Source of the DNA: Parapedobacter sp051400755
GTDB lineage: Bacteria > Bacteroidota > Bacteroidia > Sphingobacteriales > Sphingobacteriaceae
Assembly (NCBI RefSeq): GCF_051400755.1
Contig: NZ_JBLFFL010000001.1
Coordinates: 310,001-374,000, forward strand
DNA: 64,000 bases
Direction: 5' to 3'
Made by a program: the position numbers and the translations under genes. Position 1 is the stretch's first letter. Each line of letters starts with the position of its first letter. The notes below the pieces were generated by a model. It had not been told where the DNA came from, searched no databases, and saw nothing but the letters and a program-made list of their open reading frames with translations. Of the stretch, positions 1-8,675 are shown in pieces.

Positions 1-697
1 CATGGGCCACTTCAAAATACGCTTCTCCTTTCAATTCGACCACCCGCTCGTCGCTCCCAAACTGAACCGGAAACCGCAGTTCGGACATGGCATTTAGCCA
101 CACCTTGGTGCCATCCGACAAGGTAAGCTGATAGGTACCGGCTTTGGGTATCACCAACGTGTTGTAAATAAGATTGTCAGCTTCTGCATCAGGTGTTTCG
201 TAGGTCAAGCCGCCCTTAGCACTGACGATTTGGGTACCATCTCGTTCCTGCAGCCCCGCGGTATCGTCCCGCAGGTCTACAGATTGCCCATCCGACAAGA
301 TCAATTGTGCCTTGTTGCCTCCCGGCATGACATCGTTATGAAAGATATTGCCTGCCTGGGTCATATTGGGTTTAGCTGAACGCGACGGTGAAAACCATAT
401 CCAAGAACATGCAATGAGCGCTATGCTCGCTGCATATCCCAGGTAACGCCCGATACGTTTCAGTTGCTTCGCCCGATTCCGCTTTTGTAAGCGTGTCCAA
501 GCAGCATCCACATCAATCTCCCGAATGAAGTCGATATCTCGCTTCGCCCGATCGGTATCTCGAAAGGATTCCAATAATGCCTGGTTTCGCTCATCTTCAT
601 TCAGCCATTGCTTTAGGCGGATCTCCTCTCCTTCCGAAAGCTGCCCTAAAAGGTATTTGCCTATCCATTCAGCAATATGGTACTGATTTGGTTTCAT
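1..697 (-). CDS. FecR-family anti-sigma factor (C-terminal part outside window)
   Basis: Inner-membrane anti-sigma factor that holds an ECF sigma factor and releases it when a TonB-dependent transducer signals. I read 232 codons from an ATG at 697 to the window edge. Residues 1-80 are a soluble cytoplasmic N-terminal region. Residues about 84-102 form one membrane segment (GYAASIALIACSWIWF). The periplasmic part contains the FecR hallmark LSDGTKVWLNAMSELRFP and then GEAYFEVAH, where the window stops. It lies 101 bases downstream of the ECF sigma gene at 799-1341 on the same strand, which is the usual sigma/FecR order. A SusC with an STN domain would be expected next, beyond the left edge. The FecR assignment is firm; the C-terminal DUF4974-type domain cannot be seen. 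Confidence 0.93.
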   Translation of the reverse strand, partial: MKPNQYHIAEWIGKYLLGQLSEGEEIRLKQWLNEDERNQALLESFRDTDRAKRDIDFIREIDVDAAWTRLQKRNRAKQLKRIGRYLGYAASIALIACSWIWFSPSRSAKPNMTQAGNIFHNDVMPGGNKAQLILSDGQSVDLRDDTAGLQERDGTQIVSAKGGLTYETPDAEADNLIYNTLVIPKAGTYQLTLSDGTKVWLNAMSELRFPVQFGSDERVVELKGEAYFEVAH

Positions 698-798
698 CGT
701 CTTGTACAGTATCTTAGGTAGTCCACCACGTGATGGCACCAGTTAGTTATAATAAAGAAACCGAACGTGGGAAATGGGGTGACAAGAAAGCAAATTTT

Positions 799-1341
799 TT
801 AGTCACGCACGAGACACATCAGCAGCAAGACAAATAACTCAGGGTTTAATTTGCCCTTGATGATTTTCAGTCCGCGCTGCTTTTGAGTTTTTACTGTATT
901 GATGCTAATCGCCAGTTTTTCGGCAATCTGTGGGTTAGTCAGCCCTTCCAAGTACCCCAGGCGAAAAACCTCTTGGCACCCATCAGGCATCGATTGGATA
1001 ATGGCATAGATCTCAGCCATCACCTCCGATCGGATAATTTTGGTCAACACCTCCGACTCTTCCGATTCTTCGTGTTGCTGAATCATATAATAGCGCTGGG
1101 TTGTTTTCTCCCGCCTAAGGGTGTTATAGCACGAATTTCGCACCGCTGTGTAAAGGAAGTTCTTTATGGCAATGTCTTGGTCGGCAATGGCGTCCTTGTT
1201 ATTCCAATAGGCCATGAACGCATCTTGAACGATGTCTTCTACGGCATCCCGATCATGTAACATTTGCCACGCAAAATGGCATAGGCGCGCGTAGTACTTT
1301 TTGAAAACGTCCTCGATCGACAAAGCGCAACTGTTGTTCAT
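799..1341 (-). CDS. ECF RNA polymerase sigma factor, SusC/FecR-associated type
   Basis: A 180-residue extracytoplasmic-function sigma factor that directs RNA polymerase to a target operon, probably the SusCD locus left of the window. Region 2 is seen at about residues 14-50 (DAVEDIVQDAFMAYW). Region 4 with its helix-turn-helix is at about 125-158 (GLTNPQIAEKLAISINTVKT). It starts at an ATG at 1341 and sits directly upstream of the FecR gene that should restrain it. The last ten residues or so (ELFVLLLMCLVRD) are strikingly hydrophobic for a cytoplasmic protein, a feature shared with the second ECF sigma factor of this window. Regulator and target cannot be proven here because the neighbouring SusC is not included. 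Confidence 0.93.
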   Translation of the reverse strand: MNNSCALSIEDVFKKYYARLCHFAWQMLHDRDAVEDIVQDAFMAYWNNKDAIADQDIAIKNFLYTAVRNSCYNTLRREKTTQRYYMIQQHEESEESEVLTKIIRSEVMAEIYAIIQSMPDGCQEVFRLGYLEGLTNPQIAEKLAISINTVKTQKQRGLKIIKGKLNPELFVLLLMCLVRD

Positions 1342-1535
1342 TTAACTATGATTGGACATAAATTGATGACCGGAGCCAACTTTATCCCAACCTGATTTGA
1401 TATTGATTTACAATCGGATATCCAAATATTGGAATTGCAATCGTATTTTGCAACTTTTGTACGAAATCAATGGCGGATTTGAGTATTTTAGGCATTTTTT
1501 GAGAAGTAAGTCATCCAAATCGATGCGAATGTTCT
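1342..1535. other. intergenic region upstream of the ECF sigma gene
   Basis: This 194-base AT-rich gap lies between the end of the lactonase operon and the start of the sigma gene, both on the minus strand. It should hold the promoter of the sigma/FecR pair. The best -7 candidate is the minus-strand TAAAGTTG at 1377-1384, one base away from TAnnTTTG, without a convincing -33 partner. I see no RNA gene or terminator hairpin. Confidence 0.4.
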
Positions 1536-2648
1536 TTAAAACACCAAACACACCGGCGCGCCCACCGAGATGCGGTTTCCCGTATCGCGCAGCAATCCGG
1601 TGTCCGCATCACGGGCGAAGATAACCACCTCGTCCGACTGCTGGTTGGCTACCAACAGGTATTTGCCATCGGGAGAAATCGTAAAGTTGCGCGGACCGCG
1701 CCCCAATACCGATTGGTTACCCACCCTGGTGAGCCTGCCACTGGCCCGGTCCACCCGGTAAATGGCCAGCGTGTTGGCATCGCCCCGGTTGGATGCATAG
1801 AGGTAGTTGCCATCGAGTGATCGCCTGATGTCTGCCGCACCGTTCTGACCGGTGAAACCCGCCTCATTCATGCCGACTTCCTGAATGGCTTCCAACCGAC
1901 CCTCGTGCTGGCGGTAGACTTTTACTGTCGCGGTCATTTCCTGCACGAGGTAAACGACACCGCCATCGGCTGACTGCGTGATGTGGCGCGGGCCGCCGCC
2001 CGGGGTGCCGCTTGCAAAGGGTTGAGCCGCCGGGCTCAAGGGGCTTTCCCAGTTTTCAGGTCGGTAATCGTAGATTTGGATATGATCCGTACCTAAGTCC
2101 TGCACGTAGATGCGCTCCTCGTCTATACTGAAAAAGGCGGAGTGCACGTGTGGCCCTTGCTGCCGGTTTTGATCCGGACCGCTACCTGTATGCTGGATGA
2201 GCTGTGTCAGGGCACCGAGGCTCCCATCGGGTTCGATGGGAAAGACGCTGAGGTTGCCCCCGGAGTAATTGGATGCCACGACGTGCCGCCCCTGACTATC
2301 GGTTGCCACGTGGCAGGGGTGATCGCCCTGGGTAAGCTGCTTGTTCAGGAATGACAGCTTTCCCGCAGCATGGTCATAGGCATAAGCGCTTACGCTTCCC
2401 TTTCCATCACCATTTTCATTGGCGGCATATACATACTTTTTATCGGCGCTGATGACCAAAAAAGAAGGGTTTTCCGAGCTTACCGTACTTTTCAGCGTTG
2501 CCCCGCCTGTCGCGGGGTCGAATGCGTATACATAGATACCCTCGCTCTTGCCGGTATTGGTATAGGTACCGATGAGCAGATCGATGGGTTGTTGAGCAAA
2601 TAGCATGGCGGGCAATGTGATCAAGAGCAATGTAGCGCGTGTTTTCAT
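1536..2648 (-). CDS. exported lactonase-family beta-propeller protein
   Basis: A 370-residue protein of the 6-phosphogluconolactonase-like seven-bladed beta-propeller family (lactonase, PF10282), with an N-terminal signal peptide (residues 1-18, ending LFAQQ). Family members hydrolyse sugar lactones; the exported Bacteroidota forms are not well characterised. Visible family marks are the opening LIGTYTNTGKSEGIYVY and repeated blade motifs such as NPSFLVISADKKYVYAANE, GPHVHSAFF, GPRHITQSADGG and GPRNFTISPDGKYLLVANQ near the end. It is the last gene of the minus-strand operon after the GH130 lipoprotein, 51 bases apart. With the oxidoreductase at the operon head, a lactone substrate made by sugar oxidation is plausible, but the true substrate is unknown. 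Being exported, it is unlikely to serve the cytoplasmic pentose-phosphate pathway. Confidence 0.88.
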   Translation of the reverse strand: MKTRATLLLITLPAMLFAQQPIDLLIGTYTNTGKSEGIYVYAFDPATGGATLKSTVSSENPSFLVISADKKYVYAANENGDGKGSVSAYAYDHAAGKLSFLNKQLTQGDHPCHVATDSQGRHVVASNYSGGNLSVFPIEPDGSLGALTQLIQHTGSGPDQNRQQGPHVHSAFFSIDEERIYVQDLGTDHIQIYDYRPENWESPLSPAAQPFASGTPGGGPRHITQSADGGVVYLVQEMTATVKVYRQHEGRLEAIQEVGMNEAGFTGQNGAADIRRSLDGNYLYASNRGDANTLAIYRVDRASGRLTRVGNQSVLGRGPRNFTISPDGKYLLVANQQSDEVVIFARDADTGLLRDTGNRISVGAPVCLVF

Positions 2649-2699
2649 TTGTAACTATTTTTTTATGACCTCATGCGGCGGCAGGCATCGAAAGCGATA

Positions 2700-3911
2700 T
2701 TAGCGATCGTCAGGCAGGGGATCCGGCGGGGCGGGGTCCGCAGGATCGTATACTGCGACGGCTACCCTCGAATCCGCACAGCCGTAATACAGGTACCACT
2801 TTTCCCGGTGGTATACCAATCCCTCGATGAATACGGTGCCGTCTACATATTGCCCGCTCTTCTCAAACGGCTCCATTGGTCGCAGGAAAGGGACATCCAG
2901 ACGTCCGATGGCCTTCGTCGGGTCTTTTTTATCAAACAGCACTTGCCCGGCGCTATAGGTACCCTTGTTGAATCGTCGGTCGCCTTTCGCTGGGTTGTTT
3001 TTGCCGTTGTACAGCAACAATATACCCTTGTCCGTCATGATCGCCGGCGGTCCGCACTCGGTCAGGTCACTGTCGAAATGCCCTTCACGTGGCGCAATGA
3101 ACGCCTGGAGTGCCCCTTGATCGTCCACCACCGGATCCCAGTCGACCAAGTTGTCCGATGTGGCGCCATATACACCGTGTTCGCCCCAGTACAGCCAATA
3201 TTTGCCGTTGATTTGGGTGATCACCAAGCGACCGTTTTCCAGCTTGGTCAGGATGGAGGCCGACTTGTGCGGCATGTCGAAAAGGTCGGGATAGGTCTTG
3301 TTATTCTCGAAAATCGGGCCGTGTTTCTCCCAGTTGAGGAGATCGTTGGATGTCGCCACGCCGAGCCGGGGGATCTTTCTGTTCCATTGGGTATAAAACA
3401 TGACGTATGTACCGTCTTCGGTCACGGCTATCCGCGGGTCTTCCGTACCGCCGGGCCATTCGTATGCACGCTGGTGATCATCCGCGGGATAAAACACCGG
3501 TGTGGTCCTGCGCTCAAAACGGATGCCATCGGCACTGCTGGCATAGCCGATGCGCGAGGTGCGGTGCCCGATGCCCACCCCTGATGGGTCCTCAGCGCGA
3601 TACAGCACCACAATGTGCCCATCCTTTACGGTTGCCGCCGGGTTAAAGGTGTCGTTGGACTCCCATGCGACCAAGGTATCCGTCATCGGGTCATCAAAGG
3701 TGGTATTCATGGGCGAGATGACCGGATTGACGCCTTCCGGACGAACAAAGCCGCCGAGCGCCCAGTCGGGCAGCTCGTTGGTTTCTGCTACAGCCGTTTC
3801 TACCGTGGCCGATTGCCGTACGTTGGCCCGTTGCGCACATCCGAGCAGCATGCTCCAACACAACGCCGCCGCTACGGTCCATACGGCATGCCTCGTCCCA
3901 ATGACCTTCAT
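2700..3911 (-). CDS. exported GH130-family glycosidase lipoprotein
   Basis: A 403-residue member of glycoside hydrolase family 130, a five-bladed propeller family that includes mannoside phosphorylases and beta-1,2-mannosidases. The N-terminus is a lipoprotein signal with lipobox LLGC and Cys25, so it is placed in the periplasm or on the outer membrane. Family signatures are NPAA (90-93), GGTEDPR at 154-160 holding the catalytic Asp, and YGCADSRVAVAVYDP close to the C-terminus. Phosphorolysis needs cytoplasmic phosphate and most phosphorylases have no signal peptide, so an exported member is more likely a hydrolase. It lies between a TIM-barrel isomerase (10 bases upstream) and the lactonase. 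Substrate linkage cannot be told from sequence alone; mannosides are the family precedent. Confidence 0.87.
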   Translation of the reverse strand: MKVIGTRHAVWTVAAALCWSMLLGCAQRANVRQSATVETAVAETNELPDWALGGFVRPEGVNPVISPMNTTFDDPMTDTLVAWESNDTFNPAATVKDGHIVVLYRAEDPSGVGIGHRTSRIGYASSADGIRFERRTTPVFYPADDHQRAYEWPGGTEDPRIAVTEDGTYVMFYTQWNRKIPRLGVATSNDLLNWEKHGPIFENNKTYPDLFDMPHKSASILTKLENGRLVITQINGKYWLYWGEHGVYGATSDNLVDWDPVVDDQGALQAFIAPREGHFDSDLTECGPPAIMTDKGILLLYNGKNNPAKGDRRFNKGTYSAGQVLFDKKDPTKAIGRLDVPFLRPMEPFEKSGQYVDGTVFIEGLVYHREKWYLYYGCADSRVAVAVYDPADPAPPDPLPDDR

Positions 3912-3920
3912 GATCGTATG

Positions 3921-4976
3921 CTATGCCAGCCCCAACAAGCGCCGGTTGCCGTCCTCGTCGGCCTTTCCGCCCGCAAAATCGTCAAACGTCTTTTCAGTGA
4001 CGCGGATGATATGGTCTTTGATGAATATAGCCCCTTCACGAGCACCGTCTTCGGGGTGTTTGAGGGCGCATTCCCATTCCATCACCGCCCATCCCTTGAA
4101 GTCATACGCCGTCAGCTTGCTGAATACCGCCTTGAAATCCACCTGCCCATCACCCAGCGAACGGAAGCGACCGGCGCGCTCCACCCAGCCTGAATAACCG
4201 CCGTATACGCCCTGTTTGCCCGTTGGGTTAAACTCGGCATCCTTCACATGGAACATCTTGATGCGTTCATGATAGTGGTCGATATATGCGAGGTAGTCTA
4301 AGCACTGCAACACGAAATGCGATGGATCGTATAGCAGGCAGGCTCTCGGGTGGTTATCTACCTTTTCCAAAAACCGCTCATAGCTGACCCCATCGTGTAG
4401 GTCCTCGCCGGGGTGGATCTCGTAGCACACATCCACACCGTGCTCATCAAACACATCGAGTATCGGGCGCCAACGCTTGGCCAATTCCGTAAAACCGGTA
4501 TCCACCAGGCCCTGCGGGCGCTGCGGCCAGGGATAGACCGTATGCCACAGCAGCGCCCCGCTGAAGGTCGCGTGTGCATCCAGTCCCAAGTTGCGCGAGG
4601 CTTGGGCTGCATACTTCAGCTGCTGCACCGCCCATTCCGTACGTGCCTTTGGGTTGTTATGGTATTGCGCGGGCGCAAAACCATCGAACAGCTGGTCATA
4701 GGCCGGATGCACCGCCACCAATTGCCCCTGCAAGTGAGTAGACAATTCCGTGATTTCCAAACCCATTTCAGTGATCTTGCCGTTGATTTCGTCGGCATAG
4801 GTCTTGCTCTCTGCCGCCTTTTGCAGATCGAAGTAAGCGGTTGCCCAAGTCGGTATTTGGATGCCCTTGAAGCCCAGTTCCTTCGCCCATTTGCAGATGG
4901 ACTCAAGGGTATCAAATGGTGGCTGGTCGCCTAAAAATTGTGCCAGGAAGATCCCGGGACCTTTTATTGTTTGCAT
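3921..4976 (-). CDS. TIM-barrel sugar (phosphate) isomerase/epimerase
   Basis: A 351-residue protein of the AP-endonuclease-2-like xylose-isomerase superfamily, which isomerises or epimerises sugars or keto-sugars through a bound divalent metal. Metal ligands are recognisable as the Glu in VCYEIHPGED, the Asp and His in LLYDPSHFVLQ, the Asp/Glu of FHVKDAEF and the Glu of VMEWECALKH. There is no signal peptide, so it is cytoplasmic. It follows the Gfo/Idh oxidoreductase gene by 38 bases and precedes the GH130 gene by 9 bases. Pairing of this isomerase type with a Gfo/Idh enzyme is common in Bacteroidota loci that handle oxidised (3-keto) sugars. The exact reaction is an inference; the family call is firm. 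Confidence 0.88.
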   Translation of the reverse strand: MQTIKGPGIFLAQFLGDQPPFDTLESICKWAKELGFKGIQIPTWATAYFDLQKAAESKTYADEINGKITEMGLEITELSTHLQGQLVAVHPAYDQLFDGFAPAQYHNNPKARTEWAVQQLKYAAQASRNLGLDAHATFSGALLWHTVYPWPQRPQGLVDTGFTELAKRWRPILDVFDEHGVDVCYEIHPGEDLHDGVSYERFLEKVDNHPRACLLYDPSHFVLQCLDYLAYIDHYHERIKMFHVKDAEFNPTGKQGVYGGYSGWVERAGRFRSLGDGQVDFKAVFSKLTAYDFKGWAVMEWECALKHPEDGAREGAIFIKDHIIRVTEKTFDDFAGGKADEDGNRRLLGLA

Positions 4977-5014
4977 AATCGTTATAAAATTAAAATAAGA
5001 TAATCACTGCTCTG

Positions 5015-6190
5015 CTAAACCGTAAACGGGGTCCACTTTTCATTGCTTTCGTTGCTGCGGATCACATTATCCAAAAACGCCATCCCCCGTACACCATCGG
5101 TCACGGACGGGAAGTCAAGCGCATCCGCGCTTACCTGCTCCCCGGACAGCTTGGTACGGAGCGCTCCCGCAAAACGCTTGTACAGGTTTGCAAACGCTTC
5201 CAAATAACCCTCGGGGTGTCCGCCGGGAGTACGGGCGAATGCCAGGGCTGCTTGATCCACGTAGCCGTTTTTACCTGCCCGATAGATCTGTATGGGTTGA
5301 TCATTCTGCTTCAACACCAGCGAGTTGGGCTCCTGTTGGCTCCATTCTAAACCACCCTCTTCGCCGTATAGGCGTATTCTCAAGGCGTTTTCCTCTCCTG
5401 CGGCCACTTGTGAGGCGATCAGCACACCGCTGGCTCCATTTTCAAACTGCAGCAGGATATTGCCGTCGTCGTCCAGCTTCCGGCCGGCCACATAGGTATA
5501 CAGCGCCGCGCACAGCTGGGTGGTCCGCAATCCGGAGATATGCTCCGCCAGGTGCAGCGCGTGGGTACCGATATCGCCCATGCAGCCGGCCTTACCCGAC
5601 TTCGATGGATCCGTACGCCATGACGCCTGCTTATTGCCGTCCTGCTCCGAAAATTTGCTGAGCCAGCCCTGCGGATACTCCACATAAATTTTGCGGATGG
5701 CGCCCAATACCCCATCGCGCACGAGTTTCCGGGCTTGCCGCACCATGGGGTAGCCGGAGTACGTGTGGGTAAGCAAGAAGAGCAGCCCGGTCTCTTCCAC
5801 CTTTTGCTGGAGCTGCTTGGCTTCTTCCAAGTCGAAGGTCATGGGCTTGTCCAATACGACGTGGAATCCATTCTCCAACGCCATCATGGCGGGCCCGAAG
5901 TGGACATGGTTTGGGGTGACGATGCTGACGAAATCCATGCGCTCACCCTCAGGAAGCTTGCGCTCTTCCTCGATCATCTCCTGATAGCTGCCATACACCC
6001 GGTTGCTGGGGAGGAAAAGCGCCTCCCCGCTTTCTTTTGATTTTTCTGCATCTGAACTGAACGCACCGCAAACCAATTCGATAACCCCGTCCATGGCAGC
6101 GGCAATGCGGTGTATCTCACCGATAAACGCCCCTTTTCCACCGCCTATCATTCCCATTCTCAATTTGCGATTGACACTGTTGTTGACCAT
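5015..6190 (-). CDS. Gfo/Idh/MocA-family NAD(P)-dependent oxidoreductase
   Basis: A 391-residue dehydrogenase that oxidises or reduces a hydroxyl group of a sugar or inositol with NAD(P). The Rossmann glycine motif is GGGKGAFIG at residues 16-24, followed by VTPNHVHFGPAM and the conserved lysine in DKP at 114-116. The C-terminal substrate domain carries CMGDIGTHALHLAEHI with the usual Asp and His. No signal peptide is visible, so it acts in the cytoplasm. It is the first gene of the minus-strand operon; a -7 promoter element lies at 6260-6267. An alternative internal start is Met12. Combined with the isomerase it suggests interconversion of a keto-sugar, with the exact substrate unknown. Confidence 0.9.
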   Translation of the reverse strand: MVNNSVNRKLRMGMIGGGKGAFIGEIHRIAAAMDGVIELVCGAFSSDAEKSKESGEALFLPSNRVYGSYQEMIEEERKLPEGERMDFVSIVTPNHVHFGPAMMALENGFHVVLDKPMTFDLEEAKQLQQKVEETGLLFLLTHTYSGYPMVRQARKLVRDGVLGAIRKIYVEYPQGWLSKFSEQDGNKQASWRTDPSKSGKAGCMGDIGTHALHLAEHISGLRTTQLCAALYTYVAGRKLDDDGNILLQFENGASGVLIASQVAAGEENALRIRLYGEEGGLEWSQQEPNSLVLKQNDQPIQIYRAGKNGYVDQAALAFARTPGGHPEGYLEAFANLYKRFAGALRTKLSGEQVSADALDFPSVTDGVRGMAFLDNVIRSNESNEKWTPFTV

Positions 6191-6259
6191 AATATATTGA
6201 TTTTTATTGTTTATCCACTACTGCTATCGTTGGCATTCAATGCTGGCTTATTGGGTACA

Positions 6260-6267
6260 CAAACTTA
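6260..6267 (-). promoter_or_regulatory. putative -7 promoter element of the Gfo/Idh operon
   Basis: On the minus strand this reads TAAGTTTG, an exact match to the Bacteroidota -7 consensus TAnnTTTG, about 70 bases upstream of the Gfo/Idh start. No clear TTG element was found 17-23 bases further upstream, so this is a moderate call. Confidence 0.45.
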
Positions 6268-6425
6268 GAAAAATGCTTTGTATTCACGAACACCTAATTA
6301 AAAAAACAAGCTCATTAATCTCAAAAAAACCAATGGTGATGTGTTAAAAATGGTTAAATCCAAGTCGTGTTATTAGCAAATGTGTACATTAGCCATTTGA
6401 AATAAGCAGGTTGGTGTCGCGTGCA

Positions 6426-7280
6426 ATGAAAAAACTAATGGTTAGGACATACGTGTTGGCTACTGTCATCCTTACATTTTTGTTCGCAGCATGTCATCCG
6501 GAAAAACCCAAGCCCGTAGCCCGATCGTTTGATCGGTACCTCTATCCGGAGGACCTACAGGGAGTCGTGCCAGCCGGGGTAAAAGGGGATGACAGCATCC
6601 AGCTTGCACGGGCTTATATTGAGCAATGGTTGCAGCAACAGGCATTATTGCACCATGCACAGCGCAATGTCAACATGAATACCGAACACCTTGAAAAACA
6701 AGTGGAAGCGTATAAAAATGGCCTCATCGTCTATGAATATGAGCAGGGTCTGGTTAGCCAAAAGCTGGATACGGTGGTGACCGATGAAGAAATCAAGGCA
6801 TATTACGATTCGCGCCAAGAATTGTTCGTCCTCAAGCAACCCATCCTGAAAACATCCTATATCCGGCTGAAGCCGGATGCTCCGGAACAGGAACGCGTAA
6901 AGCGGTGGTTCCTTTCGGAAGATTTAAAAGAACGCGATCTGCTTGAAAAATACTGCTCCATGTATGCTTCGCAATATGCCCTTTACGACACCACATGGCA
7001 TTACGTGGATGAGTTGGTCAACAAGATTCCGCTTTCGAAGATCAGTGAGGATGATTATCGCCAAATCGGGCGAATTTTCGAAATAATTGAAAATAATGAA
7101 TTATATCTGATAATTTTGCACGACTCAAAATTCAGGGACAGCCGGTCGCCGCTGTCATTGGTGCAGCGCAGCATCCGCAACCTGATTTTGAACAAACGCA
7201 AAATTGATCTGATCGATCAAATGCAAAAAAGCATCGTAGCGGATGCGCGGGACAAAAATAATATCGAAATATATAACTAA
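6426..7280 (+). CDS. SurA-associated periplasmic lipoprotein, PPIase-family chaperone without a parvulin domain
   Basis: A 284-residue lipoprotein (lipobox LFAAC, Cys23). I start it at the ATG at 6426 (MKKLMVRTYV); an in-frame TTG 15 bases earlier is less likely. After the signal it has a helical region reminiscent of the SurA/PrsA N-terminal chaperone domain (residues about 50-140, including VVTDEEIKAYYDSRQ). No recognisable parvulin active-site block follows. Its stop codon overlaps the surA-like start (TAATG at 7278-7282), so the two are translationally coupled. It probably helps fold or guard outer-membrane proteins in the periplasm together with its partner. Family identity rests on the layout and the EEIKAYYDSR motif; the function is inferred. 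Confidence 0.72.
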   Translation: MKKLMVRTYVLATVILTFLFAACHPEKPKPVARSFDRYLYPEDLQGVVPAGVKGDDSIQLARAYIEQWLQQQALLHHAQRNVNMNTEHLEKQVEAYKNGLIVYEYEQGLVSQKLDTVVTDEEIKAYYDSRQELFVLKQPILKTSYIRLKPDAPEQERVKRWFLSEDLKERDLLEKYCSMYASQYALYDTTWHYVDELVNKIPLSKISEDDYRQIGRIFEIIENNELYLIILHDSKFRDSRSPLSLVQRSIRNLILNKRKIDLIDQMQKSIVADARDKNNIEIYN

Positions 7281-8665
7281 TGAGTAGACATAGCTGCATT
7301 TTTTTGATTTTGGCGATAGTAGGCACTTCCAGCGGGGCCATGGCCCAAGAAGCGAAAGTGATCGATAAGGTAGCGGCGGTAGTGGGGTCCAACATCATTC
7401 TGCAATCGGAGATCGAAATGCAATACGCCCAATACCTTGCCCAAGGCAACAAGGCCAATGACGATTTCAAATGCTACATTCTCCAACAGCAGCTTACCCA
7501 AAAACTCTTAGCTCAGCAGGCTGCTATTGACTCCATTGAGGTAAGCGAGGGCGAGGTAGATGACAACATCAACTCCCGGTTGCGCTACATGTCGGGCCAA
7601 GCGGGTGGGCAAGAGCGGCTCGAGCGTTTCCTCAACCGTTCGCTCCTTCAGTATAAGGAAGAGATGCGCCCCAGCGTGTATGAGCAGCTGAAGGCCAATA
7701 AGATGCAGCAAAACATCGTGACGGATATCGACGTCACTCCCTTGGAGGTAAAGCGCTATTTCGAGTCGCTGGATAAAGACAGCCTCCCCTACTTCAATAC
7801 CGAAGTCGAGGTAGGCGAACTGGTCGTATACCCCCAGCTCACCCGCGAAGAGAAGCAACAGTATCACGACCGTGCTGAAGAGCTGCGGAAACAGGTAGCA
7901 GACGGCACCGACTTTGCCACTGTGGCGCGGCTCTATTCACAGGATCAGGGGTCTGCTCCGTATGGTGGCGACCTGGGATTCAGTACCCGTGACCGCTATG
8001 TAAAAGAGTTTTCGGCTGTGGCCTTCCGGCTCAAACCGGGCGAACTTTCTCCCGTCTTCGAGTCGGAGCATGGCTTCCATTTCCTAGAGGTATTGGAGCG
8101 GCGTGGTGAAGAAGTGCGCGTACGGCATGTGCTCATCCAGACCAAACCCACGCAAGCCAGCCTGGAGCGGGCTAAAACACATATTGACACCATCTATAAT
8201 CAGGTGGTCTCGAAGAAGCTCGACTTCTATAACGCCGCTACGCTGTATTCAGACAATAAGGAAACCAAGTACAACGGTGGTATGCTGCTCAACATGGAAA
8301 ACCAGCAGAGCCGCACCACGCTGATTCCGGCCGATAAACTGGATGCATCTGTTTTTACGGCCATTGACACCCTGCAAGTTGGCGGGTACTCGCAACCGGC
8401 GCAATTTACCGACCCCACGGGCAAGATCGGATACCGCTTTACGTACCTCAAATCGAGGACTCCGCCGCACCAAGCCAATCTGGAGCAGGACTTTGCCAAA
8501 ATCAAGGAGGCAGCCCTGGAAGACAAAATCAACCGCAAGCTAAGTGAGTGGTTTGAAGGGCGCCGGAAAGTGACGTTCATCGATATCAACGAAGCGTACC
8601 ACGACTGTAGCGATCTGCAGATATGGTTGGAAGACAGCAAGGCGGACGTAGCCAGCAGCAATTAG
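7280..8665 (+). CDS. surA: periplasmic peptidyl-prolyl isomerase/chaperone, SurA type
   Basis: A 461-residue exported chaperone that escorts outer-membrane beta-barrel proteins. The signal peptide covers residues 1-22 (ending GAMAQ). The SurA N-terminal domain spans about 24-165 (VIDKVAAVVGSNIILQSEIE is typical). Two parvulin-type rotamase domains follow at about 175-275 (with GGDLGFSTRDRYVKEF and HGFHFLEVLERR) and about 280-390 (VRVRHVLIQTKP, then YNGGML). Length and domain order match SurA. It overlaps the preceding lipoprotein gene by one base. The many SusC barrels in this window are plausible clients. The stop lies 10 bases from the convergent end of the NTF2-like gene, with no hairpin seen between them. 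Confidence 0.9.
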   Translation: MSRHSCIFLILAIVGTSSGAMAQEAKVIDKVAAVVGSNIILQSEIEMQYAQYLAQGNKANDDFKCYILQQQLTQKLLAQQAAIDSIEVSEGEVDDNINSRLRYMSGQAGGQERLERFLNRSLLQYKEEMRPSVYEQLKANKMQQNIVTDIDVTPLEVKRYFESLDKDSLPYFNTEVEVGELVVYPQLTREEKQQYHDRAEELRKQVADGTDFATVARLYSQDQGSAPYGGDLGFSTRDRYVKEFSAVAFRLKPGELSPVFESEHGFHFLEVLERRGEEVRVRHVLIQTKPTQASLERAKTHIDTIYNQVVSKKLDFYNAATLYSDNKETKYNGGMLLNMENQQSRTTLIPADKLDASVFTAIDTLQVGGYSQPAQFTDPTGKIGYRFTYLKSRTPPHQANLEQDFAKIKEAALEDKINRKLSEWFEGRRKVTFIDINEAYHDCSDLQIWLEDSKADVASSN

Positions 8666-8675
8666 GGCTTTCCGA

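Noticed and set aside
2673..3584. 303-codon open frame on the plus strand opposite the GH130 gene
   Set aside because: It is antisense to a clear GH130 gene and its translation has no recognisable domain; high G+C coding regions often leave long open antisense frames.
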